12,180 nucleotides of DNA. Source: Methanosarcinaceae archaeon. Its GTDB lineage: Archaea > Halobacteriota > Methanosarcinia > Methanosarcinales > Methanosarcinaceae. The DNA is taken from NCBI GenBank assembly GCA_030655675.1, contig JAUSPM010000143.1, forward strand, positions 1-12,180. Direction: 5' to 3'. Positions 6,053-12,180 of this stretch are shown piece after piece. Every line of letters begins with the position of its first letter. Within the stretch, counting starts at the first letter, position 1. The notes below the pieces were generated by a model, which saw nothing but the letters and a program-made list of their open reading frames with translations, was not told where the DNA came from and made no database searches. The position numbers were made by a program, and so were the translations under genes.

Positions 6053-8323
6053 TCATGCCTTATAATCACTTTCCACAACTTCTCTGATGCGGGCTGCGGT
6101 CTTTGGTCCGATAAGTTCGACTTTTAGCAGTTCATCGTAATCGGCTTTCATGACTGCTTCCACCGACCCGAAATGTTTTAGCAGGCTGCGTGCAGCCTTT
6201 GGTCCGATCTCCGAGATCGCAGACACTACATATTCCTGCTGTTCCGAGAGTAAGCGTGATGATTTTTTACCATGTGCGCTCACTTCCCGTTTTTCATCGA
6301 TCTGTTCTCGTTTTGCGATAACCTTTAAAAGTGCTGCCGTATCTTCCGCATCGCGTGTGTAGAATATGGACACGCCAAAGTCAATTGCCAGCGATGCCAG
6401 TGTTCCATGGATCGCATTCGGATTAAGTTGTCTGGCTGTGAACAAACCTTCACCTTCAATGATGAGCACAGGTTTGTCGTAGGTACGCGCAAGGTTTGAT
6501 ATTTGTGTAAAAATGTTGCGTTGTGCATCGATCAGAGAACTTGCAAAATCCTCAACGCTCTTGCGTTCGACTGCAAGCCTGTCGCTTAATACATAATCCC
6601 CAACTTCAAGTGTTTTGAACAAAACATTAACACCCAATTTATCAAGTGTGCGCGCAACAGTGCTCCTCATCTCGCGCTGGTCAACTATTATGGTTAATAA
6701 TTCGGAATCGAATTCAGAGAGTCTTTTCTGATCTTCTTTATCGGATATGTCAGATGCCATAATATCATCTTCATACTCAGACTTGCGCACACCCATATCC
6801 TCTTGCATTTGTCGCATATTTGACTGCATTTTGCGCTCTTTATGGTTGCTGCTCCAGTAGTATGCTTCATCCCGCGTGTCTTTTGTGACAAGTACAACAA
6901 CGCGTCCTTTATGTTTCCTGCCGGTGCGTCCTTTTCTCTGGATGCTCCGGATCTCGGATGGCACAGGTTCATAGAACAGTACAAGGTCAGTTGCCGGAAT
7001 ATCCAATCCTTCTTCTGCAACCGATGTGGCAACAAGGGTATTGTATTCGCCTTCCTTAAATTTCTCGATGATCTCAACCTGTTGTTTTTGGTTCAATCCC
7101 TTGTCCTTATATTTTGACGCCTGACCCACAAACCTGATCGGACGTACGCCTTCTATTTCTGATAATGCATTTGTGACGATCTCGGCAGTGTCGCGATAAT
7201 TTGTGAACACGATCACGCGTGAGTCTGGATTCCCTTCAAGTTCATCTTTAACGATCTGTCGTACCTTATCCAGTTTAGGATGCTCTGTGGCGCATTCCTT
7301 TACTCTGTGTGAAACCTGTTGAATATACAGGTCATTAGCAAGCCGTTTGGATGCTTTGCTGCCGCTCTTTGAATATGCTTCATTGTCAAGCCGCTCCATG
7401 TACTTTGAAAGTGCCTCAATACCCTGGGTCTCCACCACTTCCACCGCATGGCTGACCTTGAGTATCTCTGCAAGTACGGATATTGCACCATAGACCGCAG
7501 GATTTCCATCGCCGCGTAGTTGGGATTGCAGTTGTTTTTGGAGTGCCAGAAGGTCACGCTTTGAGGCATTTTTTTGATTATGCACGTTAAAGCCGAGTTC
7601 AGATAGTTTGGTAAATCTATCATCCAGGACCTTCTCCAGCAGACCTTTCAGTTCCTTCAGTTCATCAGGGAGTTTAATACGTACCCACTCGATCTCCTTC
7701 TCATAAACATAAGGTGCAACATCACTGTCGGTTTCAGTTTTCACCGCGACAGATCGTACGTGAAGTGCCTCACAAACCTCATTGATTTTCTCATTTTTAC
7801 TGCCAGGACTTGCAGTTATTCCTAGAATAAGGGGATTTTCTGCCTGTTCAAAATATTTCTCTGCAATGTATGTGTACGCATAATTTCCAACTGCCCTGTG
7901 TGCTTCGTCAAAGGTTATGTGTGATACGTCACTCAGGTCGATCCTTTTTGTGAGAAGGTCGTTCTCAATAACCTGTGGTGTGGACACGATGACCTTCCCA
8001 GTTTTCCACATCTCTTCACGTGTTGCAGGGGGCAGGCTGCCTGTAAATGTCAGTATCTCTTCCTCTGGCAGCAAGAGGGCTTTTTTCAAAAAAGATGCAT
8101 GCTGCTCGACAAGTGGTTTTGTCGGGGATAATATCAGCACCTTGCCCCCGATCTTCTCAAGCCTTGATGCGATAACCAAAAGAGCAATTATAGTCTTACC
8201 AAGTCCGGTCGGGAGGACCACAAGACTGGACGCTGAAAGCGCAGTGCCTGCAAGGTTTAACTGGTAAAGCCTTTGCTCAACAGTATCCGGTTTGATCAAC
8301 GAGTGCTTGATGTAGGTCGTCAT
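6053..8323 (-). CDS. hef: Hef: fork helicase / XPF-type structure-specific nuclease
   Basis: Hef is the euryarchaeal relative of FANCM/XPF that remodels and cleaves stalled replication forks and branched DNA. The 756-aa protein shows the full layout. The SF2 helicase has PTGLGKT (38-44), SPTKPL (66-71), DEAH (139-142), TAS (170-172) and QRKGRTGR (462-469), with the family's inserted domain at roughly 200-345. After a charged linker (about 490-540) comes the XPF nuclease, with GDYVLSD at 575-581 and catalytic ERK at 586-588 followed by D599. A helix-hairpin-helix pair occupies 701-756 (EIGPKAARSL, LIGPKTAARI). All catalytic residues are present, so both activities are expected. There is no Shine-Dalgarno site before the ATG (upstream reads ATACACC), so initiation may be leaderless or SD-independent. 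A TTTAAA box at 8370-8377 is a possible promoter. The gene stands alone, bracketed by the inverted repeats C1 and C2. Confidence 0.97.
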   Translation of the reverse strand: MTTYIKHSLIKPDTVEQRLYQLNLAGTALSASSLVVLPTGLGKTIIALLVIASRLEKIGGKVLILSPTKPLVEQHASFLKKALLLPEEEILTFTGSLPPATREEMWKTGKVIVSTPQVIENDLLTKRIDLSDVSHITFDEAHRAVGNYAYTYIAEKYFEQAENPLILGITASPGSKNEKINEVCEALHVRSVAVKTETDSDVAPYVYEKEIEWVRIKLPDELKELKGLLEKVLDDRFTKLSELGFNVHNQKNASKRDLLALQKQLQSQLRGDGNPAVYGAISVLAEILKVSHAVEVVETQGIEALSKYMERLDNEAYSKSGSKASKRLANDLYIQQVSHRVKECATEHPKLDKVRQIVKDELEGNPDSRVIVFTNYRDTAEIVTNALSEIEGVRPIRFVGQASKYKDKGLNQKQQVEIIEKFKEGEYNTLVATSVAEEGLDIPATDLVLFYEPVPSEIRSIQRKGRTGRKHKGRVVVLVTKDTRDEAYYWSSNHKERKMQSNMRQMQEDMGVRKSEYEDDIMASDISDKEDQKRLSEFDSELLTIIVDQREMRSTVARTLDKLGVNVLFKTLEVGDYVLSDRLAVERKSVEDFASSLIDAQRNIFTQISNLARTYDKPVLIIEGEGLFTARQLNPNAIHGTLASLAIDFGVSIFYTRDAEDTAALLKVIAKREQIDEKREVSAHGKKSSRLLSEQQEYVVSAISEIGPKAARSLLKHFGSVEAVMKADYDELLKVELIGPKTAARIREVVESDYKA

Positions 8324-8418
8324 GGTGTATTGTATATCTTTATTACGTACACAAATACGACCTTACACCTTTTAAACTTGTGGCAAGTGGGGTGAAAGTA
8401 TTCGGGTTTTGGTTTTAC

Positions 8419-8518
8419 CATTCATCGTATTTGTATAGATGTGGTAAGATATCTGCGTAAATAAGATTGATTGGTTTGAAACTAAAACCAAAGCAACCGC
8501 CGCAGGCGGCGCATTTCC
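8419..8518 (+). repeat. Dispersed 100-bp repeat C, copy C2
   Basis: This is the inverted partner of 5931-6030; together the two copies flank hef. The GC-rich hairpin is kept in altered form: CCGCC-GCA-GGCGG at 8497-8509. By eye roughly three quarters of positions match C1. Unlike C1, this copy is antisense to both neighbouring genes, so a role as a 3' mRNA element is not shared by both copies. Confidence 0.75.
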
Positions 8519-8529
8519 GTGCCATTGAT

Positions 8530-8573
8530 GTGAACGATATGATATTGACGATATGATATTATATGACGTTCAC
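8530..8573. repeat. Hairpin enclosing a duplicated 13-mer
   Basis: GTGAACG (8530-8536) pairs with CGTTCAC (8567-8573), giving a perfect 7-bp stem. Inside lie two exact copies of ACGATATGATATT (8534-8546 and 8548-8560), a 14-bp period. It sits between C2 and E2. It could be a protein-binding site or a fossil of slippage; no function is assigned. Confidence 0.65.
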
Positions 8574-8579
8574 GTGGCA

Positions 8580-8764
8580 AATATAATTTATGAAAATATG
8601 CACACTGAATCAATCTGAACATTATAGGGGATTATTTCGTGGTATATTTAATATTTGATGTACAATTCAGGTTAATTCGTCCGATTGTGATATTTTGTCA
8701 CAATGTGTGGAATATGTCGCCTACGGTGGTTTGACATGGTGTCAAAATGACCTAAACAAGTACC
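8580..8764 (+). repeat. Dispersed repeat E, copy E2
   Basis: This is the second copy of the repeat at 1-115, in the same orientation but with about 80 extra central bases. It carries a 7-bp hairpin TTTGACA-TGG-TGTCAAA (8730-8746), which is weaker in E1. A short relative of its CACAATGTGT..AATATGT block recurs at 10668-10690, matching 19 of 23 bases. E2 abuts the 3' end of glyS. Confidence 0.55.
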
Positions 8765-8770
8765 ATTCAT

Positions 8771-10543
8771 CTATTGAACCAGCGTACCCGCAGTCCTGAA
8801 CTTTTTACCCTCGTACACAAGGCTGTATATCACGTTCTCTATGTCTTTAATTGGTGCACGCACCTGACTCATGGAATCGCGGTCACGGATCGTCACAGAT
8901 TTGTCGTCAAGTGATTCATAATCGATGGTTATGGAATATGGTGTACCGATCTCGTCGTTTCTGCGATATCGTCTACCGATAGTGCCGGAATCGTCATAGG
9001 AGACCAGCAATCCTCGATTGCGGATCAGTGCAACGATATCCTTTGCAGGAGTTATCAATTCACTCTTTGTAATAAGTGGCAGAACAGCAACCTGAACCGG
9101 TGCAACTTCACTCTTGAGTTTGAACACGACCCTGCTCTCTTCTTCAGGTTCGTTGCCATTTTCTTCGTCTTTTCCTTCTTGTGCTTTGACCATCTCTTCA
9201 TTGAATGCATGTTCCATTGTGCAGTAAAGTATCCTGTCGATGCCGAAAGATGGTTCTATTACATGTGGTACAATGTTTTCGCCACTGACTTTTACGGTTT
9301 CCTCTGCGAATTCGACAAGATCCGATGGGACTACAAACTCCTCTCCATCCATGACAACTTTGATCTCATCATGTTCGAGTTCTTCCTGTGTCATGGCTTT
9401 GAGAGCATCTGCAATTACCTTTGCTTTTCCTTTAAAGATGGGTCCGAGTTTGCCCATATTAGGTTTCACTACAAAACTTGTGACCATCTTTGGTTCATCA
9501 TACTCGATGTATACGGAAAGTTCTGTTTTGCTCGTCTTTGCATGCGCATTCAGGTCAAAGTCAGTCCTGTCTGCGATACCGACGACCTCGATCCAGCCGA
9601 ACCTGTCTGTCTCGATCTCTGCATCCCAGCAGTCGATGGCATAGTGTGCCATTTCGTCCTTCTTATGCTGCCTGAATCTCAGATGTTCCGGGGAAATGCC
9701 GACACGCTGGAGGAAATGGTTAGTAAGTGCGATATGGTATGCTAAAAATTCATGGGCAATGATCCCCTGTTTGAGTGCATCACCAATTGTTATTTGCTCA
9801 ACAGTGCCGCGTTCCTGTCCTTCCTGGGAGTATAGGTTGAGGGGTGTGTCTGCGAATCGCTCGATATTTGGGTGTGTCTTATCACGCGGGTCAATGAATA
9901 TCTCAGCCTCTGCCTGCGTGAATTCCCGCAATCTGATAACGCCCTGGCGGGGTGAGATCTCGTTGCGGTATGATTTTCCGATCTGGGTTACTCCGAATGG
10001 GAGTTTATCGCGGTAGAATTTTAAGAGTCTTTGGAAATTGACGAACATTCCCTGTGCGGTTTCGGGGCGCATGTAACCAGGTCTGCCTCCGCCGGGTCCG
10101 ATGGCGGTCTGGAACATAAGATTGAACTCGTATGCATCACCAAGATCTCCGCCACATTCGGGGCATTTGATGTCGTTATCCTTGATGATCGTGTCAAGTT
10201 CGGTGTTGCTCAGCGCATCTGCAACCTCTACTATATTATCTACGAGATGGTCTGCCCTGAATGCTTCGCCACATTTTTTGCATTCGCAGAGTGGGTCGGA
10301 AAAACCGCCGACATGGCCGGATGCTACAAAAACATCTTCGATACCGATTGTCGGGGTTTCGATCTCCATGAACCCTTCATGGATGACGTACAAATCGCGC
10401 CATATCTGTTCGATCCGCCGTTTAAGGGTGCTGCCAAGTGGTCCGTAGTCATAAAAACCTGCGGCACCGCCATATAGTTCAAAGGAGTTCCATAAAAAAC
10501 CGCGTCGTTTTGCCAGTTCAATAACTTTCTCATATTTGTCCAT
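8771..10543 (-). CDS. glyS: Glycyl-tRNA synthetase, archaeal/eukaryotic alpha2 type
   Basis: This cytosolic class II synthetase charges tRNA(Gly) with glycine; it is the single-chain dimeric form, not the bacterial alpha/beta type. The 590-aa protein contains the motif 1 region (GPLGSTLKRR, 35-44), a probable zinc-binding insert with Cys pairs C88/C91 and C127/C130, GYMRPETAQG (156-165), motif 2 (YRNEISPRQG, 192-201, and LREFTQAEAEIF, 205-216), and motif 3 (PSFGIDRILY, 431-440). The anticodon-binding domain runs from about 483 to 575. A short acidic stretch (about 455-470) separates motif 3 from that domain. ATG 10543 is supported by GAGG 7 nt upstream and a TATA box beyond it. The gene looks intact and monocistronic, with 447 bp of repeat-rich DNA before hef. 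The symbol for this type varies in use (glyS, glyQS). Confidence 0.97.
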   Translation of the reverse strand: MDKYEKVIELAKRRGFLWNSFELYGGAAGFYDYGPLGSTLKRRIEQIWRDLYVIHEGFMEIETPTIGIEDVFVASGHVGGFSDPLCECKKCGEAFRADHLVDNIVEVADALSNTELDTIIKDNDIKCPECGGDLGDAYEFNLMFQTAIGPGGGRPGYMRPETAQGMFVNFQRLLKFYRDKLPFGVTQIGKSYRNEISPRQGVIRLREFTQAEAEIFIDPRDKTHPNIERFADTPLNLYSQEGQERGTVEQITIGDALKQGIIAHEFLAYHIALTNHFLQRVGISPEHLRFRQHKKDEMAHYAIDCWDAEIETDRFGWIEVVGIADRTDFDLNAHAKTSKTELSVYIEYDEPKMVTSFVVKPNMGKLGPIFKGKAKVIADALKAMTQEELEHDEIKVVMDGEEFVVPSDLVEFAEETVKVSGENIVPHVIEPSFGIDRILYCTMEHAFNEEMVKAQEGKDEENGNEPEEESRVVFKLKSEVAPVQVAVLPLITKSELITPAKDIVALIRNRGLLVSYDDSGTIGRRYRRNDEIGTPYSITIDYESLDDKSVTIRDRDSMSQVRAPIKDIENVIYSLVYEGKKFRTAGTLVQ

Positions 10544-10932
10544 TATGAAGCCTCATAAGTTGAATAATTGGTTATAAAGTAGTGATACATCATCGATATT
10601 TCCATTACATTTAATTGTGTCGAGATATTCGCATTGTTTTGATATTAAGTGGTGTGCATGCTGTGGCCACAATGTGTCAAATATGTGGACATAACATATA
10701 TTTACATGTGCATGCATATAGGTACTTGGAAGCAAGATAAAAAACGAAACAAAAAAATCATATCGTACCACCTATAAGATTTTTATGTCATTCCAACACA
10801 ATGTCTTGCTTCATTCAATTACCCCCCAATCTTCCTACCTATTTGTTGTTGGAATTCTTTTTTATCAAATAATTAAATCTTGAATTTTAGTATCTGCAAC
10901 ATTTATTAATAATGAAATTCAGGTTAGTATGT
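10544..10932. other. Divergent intergenic region, glyS / small gene
   Basis: These 389 bp hold the glyS promoter at the left end, a short relative of repeat E (10668-10690), two direct copies of GTGCATGC (10654-10661, 10708-10715), a C6 run near 10822, and probably the promoter of the rightward small gene (ATTTATTAAT at 10901-10910, about 30 nt before ATG 10933). A 72-codon minus-strand frame (10553-10771) starts at GTG and has no convincing ribosome-binding site; I do not call it a gene. Confidence 0.6.
10572..10578 (-). promoter_or_regulatory. Candidate TATA box of glyS
   Basis: On the minus strand this reads TTTATAA, about 35 nt before the glyS ATG. A start about 25 nt downstream would leave a leader of some 10 nt containing the GAGG site. 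It is a good archaeal TATA match at sensible spacing. Confidence 0.5.
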
Positions 10933-11271
10933 ATGGCAAGAAAATTATCTGACACTGATCTGCATATCATGCACAAACTTGTTCCTGAATTGACAGACGA
11001 TTCATGCTCTTCTTCTCATCCTGCATATCGTTCTATCTTACCACCCGTTTCAAATCGGTACGCAAGTTCAGACGATGATTTTAAAGAACGGCTTTCCAGG
11101 CTTACGGGGCAGGAACTGGAATATATTGTTGGTTTGATATTCGATGGGATGGAATGTCTTAACTGCGTGCAAAGATCGCATATTGGAATATTGCTTCAAA
11201 CCGTTTCAGAACGTTTGTCAAAAGAAAGAAGTGAAGACCTAAAAGAGATGTGCGGGATATTCGATCTTTAG
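10933..11271 (+). CDS. Small protein of unknown function, 112 aa
   Basis: I do not recognise this protein. From ATG 10933 it has 112 residues, starting MARKLSDTDLHIMHKLVPELTDD. A Ser/Pro-rich, probably flexible segment (about 25-48) precedes a helical-looking C-terminal half: FKERLSRLTGQELEYIVGLI, then GMECLNCV with two closely spaced cysteines, then an amphipathic stretch, LLQTVSERLSKERSEDLKEM. The pattern suggests a small helical, possibly interaction, domain; three cysteines (one in the early segment) are too few for a confident zinc site. I prefer 10933 to the upstream ATG 10912 (119 aa) because AGGT (10921-10924) lies 8 nt before it and a TATA-like box is then correctly spaced. It converges on aroA', 76 bp from the aroA' stop. 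It is probably real, from its composition and start signals. Confidence 0.65.
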   Translation: MARKLSDTDLHIMHKLVPELTDDSCSSSHPAYRSILPPVSNRYASSDDDFKERLSRLTGQELEYIVGLIFDGMECLNCVQRSHIGILLQTVSERLSKERSEDLKEMCGIFDL

Positions 11272-11310
11272 TCTCCCACACATTTGAAATTGATTATTAA
11301 TTTAGATTTT

Positions 11311-11352
11311 CTTAACTTTAACTTTAACTTTAACCTTAACCTTAACCTTAAG
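11311..11352. repeat. Hexanucleotide array YTTAAC x7
   Basis: Seven consecutive hexamers are present: one CTTAAC, three TTTAAC, two CTTAAC and a terminal CTTAAG. The array lies between two convergent genes, and its last unit contains the aroA' stop codon (TAA at 11350-11348 on the minus strand). Every unit carries an in-frame TAA for that strand, so changes in unit number could not extend the protein. The unit differs from the CAATAA array at 3824-3889, so this is an independent simple repeat. Confidence 0.9.
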
Positions 11353-12145
11353 ATCGATCTTGCATTGCTTCTTCGGCTGTCATTCCACCATGTACGATTT
11401 TTGACATTCTTGAAACAAGTGCAGCAGGGTCGTCAGATTGGAATACGTTCCTGCCGATTGAAACACCTTTGCCGCCTGCGATAAGTGAATCATAGATCAT
11501 TTCAAGAAGTTCCTGCTCTGTGTTCATTTGTGGTCCACCGGCAATCACAATAGGTACGGGGCAGCCATTGACTACTTCTTTGAACGTATCTATGTCACCT
11601 GTGTAGTTCGTTTTAACGATGTCTGCGCCAAGTTCTGCGCCGATACGTGCGGCATGTTTGACATATTCTACATCGTGTTCAGAGTCTACTTTCCTGCCTC
11701 TTGGATACATCATTGCCAGAAGTGGCATTCCCCATTCATCACATCTTTGTGCAACGAATCCAAGATCCTGGAGCATCTCTGATTCATCTTCTGCTCCTAC
11801 ATTGATGTGTACAGATACTGCATCTGCACCAACCTTTATCGCTTCTTCAACAGTTGTAACGAGCACTTTGTGGTTTTGATCCGGTCCGAGGGATGTTGAT
11901 GCTGATAAGTGGGTGATAAGTCCGATATCATGTCCATAGCCGCGATGTCCGTGTTTTGGCAGCCCCATGTGCCCGAGCACTGCGTTTGCGCCGCCTTGTG
12001 CAACTTTGTTCACGGCTTCTGGTAGGTTGATTAGTCCTTTGATCGGACCGGCTCCTACGCCGTGGTCCATCGGGACTATTATTGTGTTGCCTGTACCGCG
12101 GTCGAATATCCGCTCCATCCTGACAGATTTGCCAATTTCACTCAT
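11348..12145 (-). CDS. aroA': 2-amino-3,7-dideoxy-D-threo-hept-6-ulosonate synthase (ADH synthase)
   Basis: This aldolase-type enzyme starts the archaeal route to 3-dehydroquinate, condensing 6-deoxy-5-ketofructose 1-phosphate with aspartate semialdehyde. It replaces the bacterial DAHP synthase step of aromatic amino acid synthesis. The 265-aa (beta/alpha)8 protein closely follows MJ0400-type sequences from memory: RMERIFDRGTGNTIIVPMDHG, GHRGYG (66-71), AMMYPRG (144-150), DIVKTNYTGD (175-184) and a phosphate-binding AGGP...SIGRN end (202-233). Expected catalytic residues are present: D27, Y147 and Schiff-base K178. Some relatives also act as, or are labelled, class I fructose-bisphosphate aldolase, the main alternative. 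The start at 12145 gives the family's usual N-terminus but has no Shine-Dalgarno site (upstream CACACCTC). Its usual partner aroB' is not downstream here; it could lie beyond the right edge. Confidence 0.93.
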   Translation of the reverse strand: MSEIGKSVRMERIFDRGTGNTIIVPMDHGVGAGPIKGLINLPEAVNKVAQGGANAVLGHMGLPKHGHRGYGHDIGLITHLSASTSLGPDQNHKVLVTTVEEAIKVGADAVSVHINVGAEDESEMLQDLGFVAQRCDEWGMPLLAMMYPRGRKVDSEHDVEYVKHAARIGAELGADIVKTNYTGDIDTFKEVVNGCPVPIVIAGGPQMNTEQELLEMIYDSLIAGGKGVSIGRNVFQSDDPAALVSRMSKIVHGGMTAEEAMQDRS

Positions 12146-12180
12146 GAGGTGTGTATAGAATTTTATGTTAGATAGTTTTT

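Larger units (their letters stand above)
8324..8770. other. Gene-free interval between glyS and hef
   Basis: These 447 bp contain no credible gene. They hold the region just upstream of hef, repeat C2, a hairpin with a duplicated 13-mer, and repeat E2. A 10-bp inverted pair (TTTGGTTTTA at 8408-8417, TAAAACCAAA at 8483-8492) partly overlaps C2. The interval is also the 3' flank of glyS. I see no T-run terminator. Confidence 0.75.

Noticed and set aside
9179..9745. 188-codon open frame antisense to glyS
   Set aside because: It is entirely within glyS, which carries all expected class II motifs; an out-of-frame shadow.
10553..10771. 72-codon minus-strand frame upstream of glyS
   Set aside because: GTG start with no upstream ribosome-binding site, AT-rich low-information protein, and overlap with the likely glyS promoter.

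Overview
The window looks like a euryarchaeal chromosome segment, most likely a methanogen or methanotroph of the Methanosarcinales type. I infer this from the gene set: archaeal-type alanyl- and glycyl-tRNA synthetases, the archaeal fork helicase/nuclease Hef, the archaeal shikimate-pathway enzyme AroA', and a KaiC/GvpD/Rad55-like ATPase. GGTG, GGAG or GAGG ribosome-binding sites lie 5-8 nt before several starts, with TATA-like boxes about 30-35 nt before the same ATGs. The species-level assignment is a guess. Base composition is AT-rich, and intergenic DNA is plentiful and full of repeats.

Layout, left to right. Positions 1-516 are gene-free and hold a dispersed repeat (E1, 1-115) abutting a complex repeat (copy A, 115-356). 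A small unknown gene (517-759, minus) is divergent from alaS (1031-3808, plus). An 11-unit CAATAA hexanucleotide array (3824-3889) separates alaS from a two-domain RecA-like ATPase of the GvpD/KaiC group (3970-5313, plus). The gene-free interval 5314-6052 carries the second, inverted copy of the complex repeat (copy B, 5322-5567), a MITE-like element with perfect 15-bp inverted ends and a 6-bp duplicated target (5613-5905), and a 100-bp repeat (C1). hef follows (6053-8323, minus). The interval 8324-8770 holds the inverted partner C2, a hairpin with a duplicated 13-mer, and E2, a longer copy of E1. Then come glyS (8771-10543, minus), a small unknown gene (10933-11271, plus), a second hexanucleotide array (11311-11352) and aroA' (11348-12145, minus).

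The protein genes are mostly housekeeping: two class II aminoacyl-tRNA synthetases, replication-fork repair (Hef) and aromatic amino acid synthesis (AroA'). They do not form an evident operon or one pathway, and I see no new defence or metabolic system. The unusual part is the DNA between them. Two gene blocks (unknown gene + alaS + ATPase, and hef) are each bracketed by inverted repeats, and the pair is bracketed in turn by the direct repeats E1 and E2. In the A/B repeat the hairpins change sequence between tandem units but keep their symmetry, which suggests that a structure is being conserved. All repeat comparisons were made by eye.
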